From Cinnamomum chago (lineage: Eukaryota > Streptophyta > Magnoliopsida > Laurales > Lauraceae), in assembly GCA_038049695.1 (NCBI GenBank), contig CP142454.1, positions 88,372,501-88,436,500 of the forward strand: 64,000 nucleotides of DNA, in the 5' to 3' direction. Positions within the stretch are counted from its first letter, which is position 1; each line of letters starts with the position of its first letter. Both the position numbers and the translations under genes were made by a program. Positions 47,203 through 59,480 of this stretch are shown piece after piece. The notes under the pieces are model-generated. The model saw nothing but the letters and a program-made list of their open reading frames with translations. It was not told where the DNA came from and did not search any database.

Positions 47203-47788
47203 ACCTACAGTACCAACCAAAATCCCATACCATAAAACTCAAATAACCGAACGCCCAAACGAAACCCATCTTCCCAAACCAAAACAAACAAAAACCAACA
47301 AAAAAAAACACCAGCACTAACCAAAAAGTGAAAACCGAAATAAACAAAACACCAACACACCCCATCCACGACGTCTACCTCTCAGAAAATTGAATCAGGT
47401 TGGCTCACGGCTAGCCGCAGGAATAGTTGGGGGCTAGCCGTGAGGCAACCGCAGGGGTCATCGCAAGAGGGTGTTCTAAAAAACTGGTCTCTAAAAATCA
47501 AACCGTACTCCAACGGTTAGCACTGCGGCTAGCCATAGGTGGACTGGCGATTAGCCGCAGGTGCACTGGCAGTTAGCCGCAGGACGTGCTGAAAATCATC
47601 CTGAGAAAATAGGCTTCCTAGAAAGCTGACCGTGGGTCTGGCGGCTAGCCCCCTTACAAAACGCCTACAGTACCAACCAAAATCCCATACCATAAAACCC
47701 AAATAACCAAACGCCCAAACGAAACCCATCTTCCCAAACAAAAACAAACAAAAACCAACACACCCCATCCACGACGTCTAACTCTCAG
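47203..47788. repeat. LTR scrap flanked by a duplicated CACTA segment
   Basis: A 183-bp segment ending ACGACGTCTACCTCTCAG (47203-47385) recurs as a 126-bp shortened copy (47663-47788). Between them lies a piece of copia LTR B containing its CGGCTAGCCG cluster (about 47395-47656). The shortened copy lacks about 57 bp between two ACCAACA repeats. Confidence 0.85.
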
Positions 47789-48509
47789 GCCCTGCAGACC
47801 CAAGCAAAACACCAAACAAACGAACACCCCTAGATTGTGATGTACATTGGGTTTTGGGGTTTTGAAGGTTTCCCCGATTTTGATTGTGATGAAGAATATG
47901 AAAGCACTCAGACAGGGATCAGGCAAAAGACATCTTCAACACAGAAAGCCAAGCAAAAGGAGCCAGCCCAAAGTAATTGGAAGAAAAACCTGCCACAGAA
48001 ACAGAGCCATCCCTGCAACCCGCAAGCTATCCAGCAAGCATAGAATGAAAGACTGAGATGGAGCAGGCAGCAGGAGAAGCACCTTCTAATCGAAATTGCA
48101 AAAACCCATGACTTGAACTACTCATAGAACCCTTCAAAACAGACCAAGGAAGGAAGGCGCCGAAACTTGCAGCAGCTATAATCCAGCGGATAATTCACCC
48201 CTTCAGACCAAAAAACCACCCTGCAACCAAAAGAGAAAGCAACCTTTCTGCAGGAAGCAAAACTGGGCAACCGGGGTGGGGGGAGAAGAACCGAAATAGT
48301 GCACGAAATTGAGGAACCCCAAATAGAGATGGCACGATTAATGGAGGAAGAAAGAGAAGGGAGCTGGGAAGGAAAAAAAAGGAGAGAAAGAAGGAATGAT
48401 GGAGAAAGAAAGAGAAGGGAGGGAAGGAAAAATAAAAAGGAGGGAAAGAACAACTGAGCCTGCGCGGGGGATTAAGGGATTTGAAGACCAATGTAAAATC
48501 ATTGGGTAT

Positions 48510-48910
48510 ATAATATCGGTTTCATAATAACCGATATAAAATATGTATATATAATATAGGTTCCATAATAACCGATATAAAATATGTGTATACAACCGAT
48601 ATAAAACATGTGTATATCATATCAGTTTTATATTAACCGATATAAAATATATGTATACAACCGATATAAAATATGTGTATATAATATCGGTTTTATAATA
48701 ACCGATATAAAATATTGAAATTAATATCACATATTTTTCTAACCGATATTATATATAGAGATTATTATGTCGATTCCTGTGTAACCGATATAAAAAAAAT
48801 TAACCGATATAAAAAAATATTAATCGATATAAAAACCTTGACTGAAGATATTATATCGGCTATATGAAAAACCGATATAAGGCAGTTTTTGCAACCGATA
48901 TAAAAACCCT
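48510..48910. repeat. Right subterminal AACCGATATAAA repeats
   Basis: Fourteen exact CCGATA/TATCGG cores lie in the last 420 bp of the inner CACTA, mirroring the left side. Confidence 0.93.
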
Positions 48911-48924
48911 TTTTTCTAGTAATG

Positions 48925-49400
48925 GCCGGCAACCCACCGGGAAAAGTACACCAGTAATACCCATTGCCGGCGAAAAATAGGTAGCGCCGGGAAAAAGTAT
49001 ACATTGCCGGCGTTTTATTTCGCTGGGCAAAGATGTTTATGTTTTCAATAATAAATTTAGAAAAAAACTTTTCCCGGCGTTTTTTTGCCCCGGGAAAAGA
49101 AGTTTATTTTTTCACAAATAAATTTTCAAAAAACATTTGCTGGCGTTTTTGCGCCGGGAAAAGGTGTTTATTTTTCAATAATAAATAGAGAGAAAAACTT
49201 TTCCTGGATTTTTTTTTCGCCAGGAAAAGAGGTTTATTTTTTAAAAAATAAATTTAGAAAAACTTTTGCCAGCATTAATTTTGCGCCGGGAAAAGATTTA
49301 CAATTTACGAAAATTCTTTTTTAAAAATTTTTTGTCGCTGTTTTATCTCGCCGGGAACAATTTTTTTTAAATATTATTTATTTATTTATTTGATTTTTAA
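48925..49400. repeat. GCCGGGAAAA subterminal repeats of the outer CACTA
   Basis: About ten units of (T)GCCGGCG or GCGCCGGGAAAAG occur every 40-60 bp, with A/T-rich spacers. They belong to the left arm of the outer element and were separated from its terminus by the inner insertion. Confidence 0.85.
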
Positions 49401-50899
49401 TTTTCTTTTCCTGTATATACATAAGTTAATTACAACTTCTAACCTATGTCACATGAATAAATTGAAATTCCTAATTCCATTATCCAAGACCAATTCTACT
49501 ACTATACACACACAAGATCCATTTCCATTCCAAAATCATCAAAAAATGAAACAAGAAAATTCACTCCACTTCATATTAATATTCAAACATCCTTTCAACC
49601 TTGAAAGCACTTTACCATTACCATTACAAAATTAAAACAAATGCTAACATTCTTGTCGTTGTACCAACATTCAAATGCCAATGAAAATTTACATATTCAT
49701 GTATGATCATTTCATTGTTGCACGATTTCAACACCAGCACCATTGTTTTAAAAAAAATTCATGCATCCCATTTTAACATATAGCAATCTGTTACTCTGCA
49801 TACTTCGCCTTCATCTTGACTACATCCTAGCTGCATGGACTCTTCAACAAAATTTGTTTTTCAATTTTCATTCAATCTGCATAAAAAAAATAGCAAGATT
49901 AACATATAATTAAGAATGTCAAATGCACAACTTTTAGTGAAACTAAAGTATAAAGCATGACTCTTCGAGTATTAAAGTTCCATATGTCCTTAAATACGTT
50001 TGAAAAGAGTGGATAAAATACAGAGGCTACCACTCTTTGCATTGCAGGAGGTGAAAATATGGAGATAGTTTAGCAAGTTATATACTGGTATCATATGCAC
50101 ATAATATGATAGGAAGGAACAATAACTAGAGTATTTAATTGAGATAACAGTATCTAGATTATGATATTCTACTGATTCATCCAATATTTGTCAGGTCAAG
50201 TTATCAGGAGGGCACCATCATGTATGTTCTCTGGTCCATAATCAAGCTGGTTCACATATCAGGTGGCTCACACTTGTCTGAACTAAAATATGTGTTTTTG
50301 TTGGTAGATTGTTTGAGTTAGATGTAAGATTTAACATAACTATCCTATTGTCCACATTCAATGTGTATAGCCCACTAGATGAGTGCTCTACCTAGTTTTG
50401 ATCCAAGTAAACGTGACTTCTTCAGTAAAAGGGACATCAACAACACCCACCAAAATAAATTGATTGACACTCACCCTAGTTTTACACTCATTTGACAAAC
50501 TGCTCACAGAAAAATATAAACTAAAAAGTTATTCAAATTCTAAGGCCCCTAAAACTTAAGAGATATGATGATTTAATGGGGCTGCTTTCTTGCTCAAGCG
50601 TAATCCACTCATCAAAAGAATCTGTATCCCATATGTACCCACCCATCCACTCACACACACATGCATGCATACATACATACAAAAAAAATGGTAGTAATGG
50701 GACAATGAATCATCAAGCGATTAGCACTTTCTCTAAGGTATCGAATACACAAAAAAGTCGATAATGGACAAATTCAGCACAAGTATTTAGAATTTTAGAA
50801 AGACTTTATTTGTTAAATATAAAAGCAAAAAAGAACATACACTTTCATTAAGTTACATCAATCAAGTTCATTTCCTTTTACTCAGAGTGGCGCAAATAC
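49401..50899. other. Outer CACTA interior, no gene recognised
   Basis: The DNA is AT-rich, with a short (CACA)(TGCA)(TACA) microsatellite at about 50655-50685. Nothing that could be assigned to a host gene was seen. Confidence 0.4.
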
Positions 50900-51217
<318 letters not shown>

Positions 51218-51526
51218 TCACATGACATATGCATGCATCAGCAACCCAATAGATACATAAGACTGACATAGATCCACAAAAAGCAGTATTTTTTTTATAT
51301 AATATCTGCCCACACCACATGAAGCACAGAAACAATAATTACCTGCCAACATTTTCATGATCTACCAATCCTCACCGCAACTTAGATAAATACAAAAGCA
51401 ATAACAATATCATTCACAAAGAAACTTATCAATGGCCAGCATCGTGATTTTGTCGTGGAAAACAATAAACATGTCCTCTAAAATAGAAAATGACATCTTA
51501 CTATCCTAATTGATTACTACGATCAA

Positions 51527-52019
51527 TGTAAGGTCCTAGACCTTACTTGGTCAGTTGGGCTCAATAGTAGGCCCATTGACCCGTTTATTTTATTATTATT
51601 ATAATTAATTATATTGTTAGATATTTAAGTGGGTTTAGGCCTTGAGTGAGTTTATTTTAGTGTTAGAATAGTGTCTGCGAAGTTTCGTGCGACTCCAAGT
51701 GCGTTTGACCCTAGTAAGGAGGTAGTTTGCAGTTTAGGAAAAAATGAGTGTTTTTCCGGAAAATTTCAAAAGCCATAATTTTTGGGTTCGTTGGAAAGGT
51801 CTCGTCTCACTGATCATTTTTATCTCTTGGCTGTCGCGATCCGACGATCAAAAACCCTTCAAGTGGTCCATTCCTTCACCGGACTCACTTAAAGGGTAAT
51901 TCAGTCTTTTCCTCCCTCTCTTCTTCTTAAAGCAGGATTAACCCTAATCTTTTAACTCATTCTCTGCAACAAAAGCTACAGCAGCCCATCTTCTCTAATC
52001 GGGTTCGAGGGATGTGACA
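51527..52019. mobile_element. Small solo LTR or TRIM-like element, 493 bp
   Basis: It runs from TGTAAGGTCCTAGACC to TTCGAGGGATGTGACA. A perfect duplication ATCAA (51522-51526, 52020-52024) flanks it. It carries no gene. It lies between the two captured gene fragments. Confidence 0.82.
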
Positions 52020-52443
52020 ATCAACATGGTCCTTGGATGAACTAAGTTGAGAGATGATTCAAACAACTGCAATAGTCACTTGGAACTTACCACATTATTT
52101 ATATTAAAACATTAAAATAAAAGAGACCTTTAGTAATTTGAACAAGACACTCAAGCAATACATTTCAATTACCAGACTTTCTGAAGATCCAGAAGGGAAC
52201 AAAGAAGGAGAAAGAAAAGGGAACTAATGAGTATTTGGCTCAAAAAGGAGGAAAAAATCTCAATGGCAAATGACTTCATGATGTTGATAAAATATAGTTT
52301 AAAAAACAAAACTGTTGCATATGTGAACATGTTAGTGTGTGATATAAAGTACCACTCCAAAGCCTCTACCTTTTAACAAAATTGCCAAAACTAATCGCCA
52401 TAGTGTTAGAGATATTCAACTTGTTAGGTCCTTCAGCCAACTC

Positions 52444-52444
<1 letters not shown>

Positions 52445-52491
<47 letters not shown>
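52445..52491. repeat. (CT)n microsatellite
   Basis: More than 20 uninterrupted CT units lie between the small solo LTR and the ascorbate peroxidase fragment. Confidence 0.97.
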
Positions 52492-52493
<2 letters not shown>

Positions 52494-52694
52494 GCATGGG
52501 ACCTGTGCACATCCAACAGAAAAGAAACGAGACCAAGTATTGTATTGGACCCAATTTCTATGATATTAAAACCTGAAAGAACTGGACATCTCTAAGACCA
52601 AGCATTGTATAGTGCTTCTTAAAACATGGTGATTGAAGTTAAAGAAAACACTTGCAACAAATAAGTGCACACCACCATTGGAGGGATTTCTTAC

Positions 52695-52965
52695 TTGAAA
52701 TAAGAATTATCAAAGATGAGAGGATTGCTGGTCCAGGCTCCCTCAAAGCCAGAACGCTCCTTATGGCATCTTCCCTGTATATCCCAACAAAAACCAATAT
52801 TTAACAAAGAGACGCTAAGAAGATGTTGTAGACAAATAAGATGGCAAACAAATGTGGATTGTCTCAGAACTTAACTGACCAAGGTATGCCCACCAGAAAG
52901 TACGACAGTATCCTGATCACTTAGGCCCATATGGGTGCTAGATACATCCCACAAATGGTAAGAAC
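52695..52965 (-). pseudogene. APX: Captured ascorbate peroxidase fragment, two exons
   Basis: The minus-strand exon 52965-52880 encodes HMGLSDQDTVVLSGGHTL, which includes the haem-ligand histidine of the peroxidase motif. After a GT..AG intron, the exon 52774-52695 encodes [18 protein letters not shown] and then LIFDNSYFK. The order and wording match plant cytosolic ascorbate peroxidase, the enzyme that removes hydrogen peroxide with ascorbate. Both exons are open. No upstream or downstream exons were found, so this is a fragment, not a gene. Confidence 0.88.
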
Positions 52966-53469
52966 CTGTTCCAAAAAAGAAAAGTAAAAAAAGTTAGACC
53001 CCAAACCAAGACAAAAGACTAAGGAGATGTCCATAAAATTTGGGGGTTTGTTCTATCATGGATAGGTGATGATGGACGTTATACATTAAACATCATTGTC
53101 ACAGCGCAGCCTGTACTACAGTGTTGCTGTGATCCATGCAGAGCAATAAGAAATACCAACAGTAACAGTAGGATATGATTCATGACAAATTTCTAAAGAT
53201 TTTAAGACATTGCATCAATTGGATATTATATTTCAAATTCCACAAAAAGAAATCAATCAAACCACTCAAAGGGCATATATAAAATTTTGGAAGTGTGCTC
53301 AAATTAATTGGGCAAACAAGAAGTCAAACAATAAAATGTTCTTCAGAAAACCATCAAAACAAACAGATGCATTATAAGCTATTAAACAGAATTATGCAAA
53401 GCTCAATTAATCCTTGTGCGCGCATCAATATCCTGATCCACTACGTCAAAAGAAGGAATTCTCAACTCA

Positions 53470-54140
53470 TGTATCACTGTGGACTCGACTCACAATGGCT
53501 GTCACATTTTTGTGACGGGTTATTTTCACTCGACGACGGTCTAGGGCAGTCGTTTCATCTTTTAAGTTGACAAAAGGAAAAACATCCCACCGCTGTTACC
53601 CCAGCGAAACCAACGCTCGTCTCCCTCCAAAAAAATCCCTCCCCTCTCTCCAAAAACGAAACCCCTCACCCCTCACCTCCCCTCTTCCAATAGATGATTC
53701 CTCCTCCATCAAGGTCGCAAATGGTTGGACCCTAACCCTTCTCATCTCTCACAGTGTACTCGCATCTCCTCCTTCGTCTTCATCTCTCCAGCATCTCCAA
53801 AGCAACGAACCCATCATCTCTCTTCTCCGTCTTCATTTTTCTGGACCTCCTTCGTCTTTGTCTCCAAAGCAGCAAGCCCATTCCCTATCTTCTCCATTTT
53901 CATTTTTTTGAACTTCCTCATCCCAAAGCAACGAGCCCACCTCTGTCTTCTCCAAAGCAACGAGACCATCCTGTGTCTTCTCCGTCTTCATTTTTCTGGA
54001 CCTCCTCTCTCTTTGTATCTCCGGCATCTCCAAGGTACGAATTTTTTAGGGTTTTATGGATTTTCTGTTCCTAGGGGATCTGCCACACTTTTTTGGTGTT
54101 TCTGGATAGACCAGATCTTCTCTTAAAACTTAAAACTACT
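53470..54140 (+). other. Pyrimidine-rich, leader-like stretch in the outer CACTA
   Basis: This stretch is C- and T-rich with imperfect repeats of TCTTCATTTTTCTGGACCTCC and AAAGCAACGAGCCCA (about 53775-54020). Open frames of up to 133 codons follow the repeat and match no domain. It may be a captured promoter or 5' leader. Confidence 0.35.
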
Positions 54141-54150
54141 TGAACCAGAG

Positions 54151-55468
54151 TAGCGAAAGGTCCCTTAAAAAGAATTAGCTAGACTGTTTGCAGCCAGAGG
54201 TCCCTATATTCACACAGTTTCATTTTTCAGGACTAATTTGCCCTTTCAACTGTTTTAGGCATATATTCACACAGAAACTCAGCTAAATTTGGTAAAAACT
54301 CAGATAAATTTGACAGAAACTCAGCTAAATTTGACATAGCAGAAACTCAGCTAAAAGGGTATTCTACTATGTCAAATTTAGCTGAGTTTCTGTCAAATTT
54401 ATCTGAGTTTTTACCAAATTTAGCTGAGTTTCTGTCAAGTTTATCTGAGTTTTTATCAAATTTTGCTAAGTTTCTGTTAAATTTATATGAGTTCCGAACA
54501 AATCTATCTGAGTTTTTTGACTATTTAGCTGAGTTTTGGAACAAATTTATCTGAGTTCTGAACAAATCTATCTGAGTTTTTAGCAAATTTATTTGATTTT
54601 TTGAAAACTATAGCCGAGTTTCTGACAAATTTATCTCCATTTTGAAAATTTTAACTGAGTTTTTTATAGAATATTTCTTTTTTTTGGCAAATTTATTTGC
54701 ATTTCTTATATCTATTTGTGTTTTTTAATTTTATTTGTGTCTTTTAAAATTTATTTGTATTTTTTGAAATAATTTTAACTGAGTTTTGACAAAAATAGTT
54801 GATTTTTCGAAAAAAATTTATGAAACTTGGAAAATTGGTTTATCTTAGTTTTGGCAAATGTATTTGCGTTTTTTTAATTTATTTGCATTTTGTTTATTTT
54901 ATTTACGTATTTTGAATTTTATTTGCGTCCTTTGAAATTCATTTGCGTCTTTTGAAACTTATTTGCATTTTTTGAATTTTCTTTGGATCTTTTTAGATGT
55001 ATTTGAGTCTTTTGAAATTTATTTAGATTTTCTAATTTTTATTTTGATCTTTTTAAATTTATCTGCGTTCTTTTGAAATTTATTGCTTTTTTTTAAATTA
55101 TTGCATTTTTTGAAATTATTGCATTTTTTGAAATTTATTTGAGTTATTTTGAAATTTATTTGTATGTTTTTAGAATTTATTTTGAAAATCTCATTAATGA
55201 GATTCCATTAATCGTGGTCAATTAAATGATAGTTGACCATTATTAATGGAATATCCCACCAATCATGGGATATGGTATATGATTTAAAGAAAGGGTAAAT
55301 TAGACATTTTAAGTATGAGAAAGTGTGAGAGGGACCTTTGACTGCATGACTTTTTTTTGTGGACTGTTTGCATTAAAGTCAAAAGTTGAGGGACCTGCGA
55401 CCAAAGCCCCCTAAAGAATTCGCCTGGACTAGAGGCTGGAAACATTCAATTCTAGGGACCTTTCGCTA
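54151..55468. mobile_element. Unclassified element with TAGCGAAAGGTCCCT ends
   Basis: TAGCGAAAGGTCCCT at 54151-54165 is exactly inverted at 55454-55468. The 1.3-kb interior is dominated by a drifting array of AAATTTATCTGAGTTTTT-like units spaced about 30 bp apart (54275-55180), including a 69-bp perfect inverted repeat. No flanking duplication was recognised, so the superfamily is open. Confidence 0.5.
54271..54435. repeat. Perfect 69-bp inverted repeat with 27-bp loop
   Basis: Arms 54271-54339 and 54367-54435 are exact reverse complements made of three TCAGCTAAATTT/TCAGATAAATTT units. The loop contains a fourth unit. RNA from either strand would form a long hairpin. Confidence 0.95.
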
Positions 55469-55769
55469 ATTATCTCAAGAAAAATAAAGGCGCCATCAGT
55501 TGGCGGGGTGACATTTGCTGGCGAACTACTTAGAGCGCTGGTAAAAAAATGACCTTTGCCAGCAAAACAAATAAAACGCCAGGAAAATATTGACCTCTAC
55601 CGGCAAAAAAGGCAAATCGCAGGGAAAAATGAAACCTTTGCCGGCGAAAATCTGTCGCCGGAAAAACCCTATCTTTTCCCGACGAAAGAAGCTATTTCGT
55701 CGGTAAAAGTTATAATTTCCCCGGCGTTTAATGATTGCACCGGTAAAAGTGCAAATTGTTGTAATGAAA

Positions 55770-56012
55770 GCTTGAAAAGATTTTTGAATTCAAAGATAAA
55801 ACATTTTGAGACTTGAAAATCTGAACTAAAAACTTCATGAACTTAAGACAAATAAGATTTGAAAACCGTACATATCATATAATAAAAACAAAGATTATGA
55901 ATGAGAAATGTGCATGAAGATCCTAAGATTAAGAAGTACATGAAAGAATGAGAGGTCAAGTTATGAAAATGAATGCATCCTATCAAATTACAACAAAATA
56001 AAAACTCTAACA
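55770..56012 (-). mobile_element. 3' LTR of copia element A, proximal part
   Basis: This continues the LTR cut at 33035. In plus orientation it ends AAACTCTAACA at 56012 (minus-strand start TGTTAGAG, like LTRs C and D). It is followed by the polypurine tract seen as ATCTCCCCCTTTGCAATT. Confidence 0.85.
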
Positions 56013-56503
56013 ATCTCCCCCTTTGCAATTTGATGGCAACTCTAGAACCATGAACTCTCTCTCAATCTCCTTTGAAACTTGAACAACAACTTCTTTGGAC
56101 ATTTAAGGAGCTTTGAATGTTCGGGAGCATTTGGATTTTCCTTGCGAGAGCGACGAAACTTGGAAATTACTCAATTAAAACTCTAGGCTTAGCTTCTCCC
56201 CCTCAACATTAGAAACCCTTGAAGAGAAGCTTTCCTCCCCTTAAGCTAGAAAAACCTTGAATCTTCTCCCCCTCTGGAGATCACTTGATATTTCTCTCCC
56301 CCTTTGACATCTAATTGCAAAGGAGTCTGCCCATCAATGAGAAAACACACAACCTTGTTAGTAACACCTGCTGATAAGAGATATGATAAAAATAAAATGT
56401 GCTAACAGGTGATTAGCCAACAAAAATTTAGAATTCAGGGCATGGGCCAATGCCCAATTGATATCTCAATTTTATGAATCGATCATTTCCAATGGGTTTA
56501 GTA
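56013..56503 (-). promoter_or_regulatory. Polypurine tracts and 3' non-coding of copia A
   Basis: The minus strand shows AATTGCAAAGGGGGAGAT immediately before the LTR. Several further GGGGGAGA-like tracts occur at about 56195-56310. The first is the primer for plus-strand DNA synthesis. The extra ones are a feature often seen in SIRE-like elements. No env-like frame lies here. Confidence 0.75.
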
Positions 56504-58854
56504 AATAAGTCAGCCAATTGGGTATCTGTTGGAACACAAATTAACTAAAAAAAAGCCTTGATCAGCATGATCACGCAAGAAATGATAGTGAATGTCAATG
56601 TGCTTAGTGCGAGAATGCTGAACAGGACTTTTAGAAATGCTAATAGCACTAGAATTGTCACACATGATAGGCATACATTGTTGTAGAACATTATAATCTA
56701 ACAAAGTTTGTTTCATCCACAACAGTTAAGCACAACAGCTACCTACAACAATATATTCAGCTTTTGCAGTAGACAAAGATACAAAATTTTACTTTTTGCT
56801 ATGTCAGGCTACTAAGCAGTTTCCTACGATATAGCACCAGCCACTAGTGCTTTTCCTATTGTCTATAGATCCTGCCCAACCTGCATCACTATGTCCAATT
56901 AATTGCAGAGTCGAGTCATGGGGATACCAGATACCATTATGAGAAGTCCCATGAATGTATTTTATGATTTGTTTAACAACCTTAATGTGAGACTCTCGGG
57001 GATCAGATTGATACCTAGCACATATTCCAACACTAAAAGATATATCTGGTCTGCTAGCAGTAAGGTAAAGAAGGCTTACTATCATACTTCTATAAGGTTT
57101 CTGGTCTACTGTCTTACCCTAATGATCACTAGAGATTTTAGTAGTAGATCACATGGGAATGCATCTAGTCTTTGATTCTCCTAAGCCAAGCTTTTTCACT
57201 ATTTTAGAGCAAACTTGGATTAACTAAGAAAGATACCATGACCAGTCTGACTAACTTGTAATCCTAGAAAGAATTGTAAGGGTCCCACCAGACTCATTTC
57301 AAAAGTGGAGCTCATCAGTTGAGAAAATCCTTGAGCAAGTTGATTTGATGTGGATCCAAAAACAATGTTGTCAACATATATCTGAGCAACAAGAATATAT
57401 ATCTTTATCGGCCTTTTTAATGAAGAGGGTCTTGTCCACATTTCTACACTCATATTCATTTTCAAGTAAGTGACTTGTAAGCTTCTCATACCAGGCTCTT
57501 GGGGCTTGTTTCAGGCCATAGAGAGCTTTCTTCAATTTAAATACATAGTCCGGGTGATGAGGATCCTCAAAACCTTGAGGTTGGGTAACATACACATCTT
57601 CCTCTATGTCACCATTTAAAAAGACAATCTTCACATCCATTTGAAACGGTTTAATTCTCATGCTACTGGCATAAGCCAATAAAATTCGAATAGTCTCCAA
57701 ACGAGCTGCGGGAGCAAAGGTTTCCTCAAAATCAATTCCTTCAACTTGAGCATACCCTTTGGCTACAAGTCTCGCTTTGTTCCTTATCCCATTTCCTGAT
57801 TCATCCAACTTGTTCTTGAAAATCCATTTAGTGCCAATTTGACTTTTGCCTTCAGGTAGAGATACAAGATCCCACACCTCATTCTTTTTAAACTGATTTA
57901 ATTCTTCTTGCATGGCATCAATCCATTCAGACTTGGTTTCTGCTTCAGAGAAGTTCTTGGGCTCAATTTGTGAAACAAAAGAGTAGTGATCAGCACACAG
58001 ATTATGAACCTGTCTTCTTGTCATGACCCCACTTTTGATGTCTCCAATGATATTATCCAAGTCGTGATCTTTTAATAACTTTGTAGGCATAGTAGAAATA
58101 GAGGGGATTTCATCTTCAATTTCAGATAGGGTAGTCTGCTCAACTAAGGTCTCTTCTTCATCATCATGAAGAGCTTTCTTAATTTGATTAGTCTCATCAA
58201 TGACACATGAGCTGATTCCATAACAGTCATGGATATGAGGTTGAACACTCTATATGCCTTGCTTTTATCAAAATACCCTAAGAAGATCCCTTCATTTGAT
58301 TTGGAATCAAACTTTTCTAGCTGCTCTTTATCTCTTAAAATATAGCACTTACTACCAAACACTTTTAAATATCCTAGATTTGGTTTTCTTCAAAATAAAG
58401 CTCATAAGGGGTTTTGTTAGTGTTTTTTGTCAGATAAACACGATTAATAAGATAGCAAGCAGTATTAATAGCTTCAGCCCATAAGTTGCGAGCGAGATTT
58501 TTCTCATTAAATAAAGTTCTAGCCATTTCTTGGATAACTCTATTTCTTCTTTCAGCCACTTCATTTTGCTGTGGTGTTTTTGGAGCAGAAAATTGATGAT
58601 TGATCCCATGGCTTTCACAAAAATCTGCAAATCTTTCATTTTCAAAGTCTCTTCCATGATCACTTCTTATCTTCTTAATTTTGCAATCCTTTTCAACTTG
58701 AATTTTTTTGCAAATCCTTATAATATTATCTACTACATCAGATTTTGCATGAAGAAAGGCTACCCATCCAAATCTAGAATAATCATCAACCATAACCAGG
58801 ATATACTTTCTCCCACCAATACTCTGCACAGGTGCAGGTCCAATAAGGTCCATA
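56504..58854 (-). pseudogene. Copia element A pol (integrase, RT, RNase H), broken
   Basis: The minus strand reads integrase (58854-58374, MDLIGPAPVQS, then RSDHGRDFENERFADFCESH and APKTPQQNEVAERRNR). Next is a linker with GSKCYILRDKEQLEKFD (58362). Reverse transcriptase follows (58090-57220, [56 protein letters not shown]), then RNase H (57085-56504, SRPDISFSVG, then MCDNSSAISISKSP and KHIDIHYHFLRDH). Several frameshifts break it. The RT active site reads YVDN where copia elements have YVDD, so the second catalytic aspartate is lost. Its 5' part is cut off at 58855 by a CACTA. Confidence 0.92.
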
Positions 58855-58889
58855 CAGTACAACAAATTGCACTTTTAGCCACGTTTTTT

Positions 58890-59480
58890 GGCGAAGCTTT
58901 ACAATTTCGTCGGTGAAAAGTAGGCTTTTACCGATGTTTTATAAAAAACGTCGGTAAAATATGATTTTCACCGACGTTTTTCTAAGAAACGTTGGGAAAG
59001 TTCATTGTTAGAAATTACTTTATGATTATTACCGACGAATTAGAAAACGTCAGTAAAATCAACCTTTAGCGACGTTTTATTAGTTTCACCGACTTTTTTT
59101 TTCATTGGTAAAAGTCGTTTTTATTTTATTTTTGCTTTTACCGAGGAAATAAAACGTCGGTAAAAATATTGTTTTTTTTATTTATTTTTTTATTTTACCG
59201 ACGCTAAAAAAAGTCGGTAGAAGTATTTAATTATTTATTTATTTTTCTTTTGTTTTTTGCTGACGAAAAAAATCGTCGGCAAAGCTAAATTTTATTATGA
59301 AGTGTAAAATAAATATTGGTTTGAACTTTTAGCGACGTTTATGTAAAACGTCGGTAAATATGAATTTTATTTTTAAGAAAATTAAAAATGATCGATCTTT
59401 AACGACGAAAATGTATTATTTCCGACGAAAATGTGGATCGGAAAAATCATTACCGACGTTTGGTGTAAAACGTCGGTAAA
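58890..59480. repeat. ACGTCGGTAAA subterminal repeats
   Basis: Alternating direct and inverted copies of ACGTCGGTAAAA occur every 30-45 bp, many preceded by an inverted half so that local hairpins form. This is the usual look of CACTA subterminal DNA. Confidence 0.88.

Larger units (their letters stand above)
33109..48924 (-). mobile_element. Inner En/Spm-type CACTA transposon, 15.8 kb
   Basis: The ends are CACTACTAGAAAAAAGGG and, on the minus strand, CATTACTAGAAAAAAGGG. Both continue into TTTTTATATCGG. The 3-bp duplication GCC flanks it (33106-33108, 48925-48927). About 28 exact copies of CCGATA or TATCGG lie in the subterminal zones 33130-33620 and 48510-48910, the expected binding sites for a TnpA-like protein. 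It encodes tnpD and tnpA homologues on the minus strand, both inactivated. It is enlarged by two LTR-element insertions and one LTR scrap. Confidence 0.95.

Noticed and set aside
53567-54126. Overlapping open frames of 106-133 codons
   Set aside because: They follow imperfect pyrimidine-rich repeats in three frames at once, so they reflect composition and not selection.
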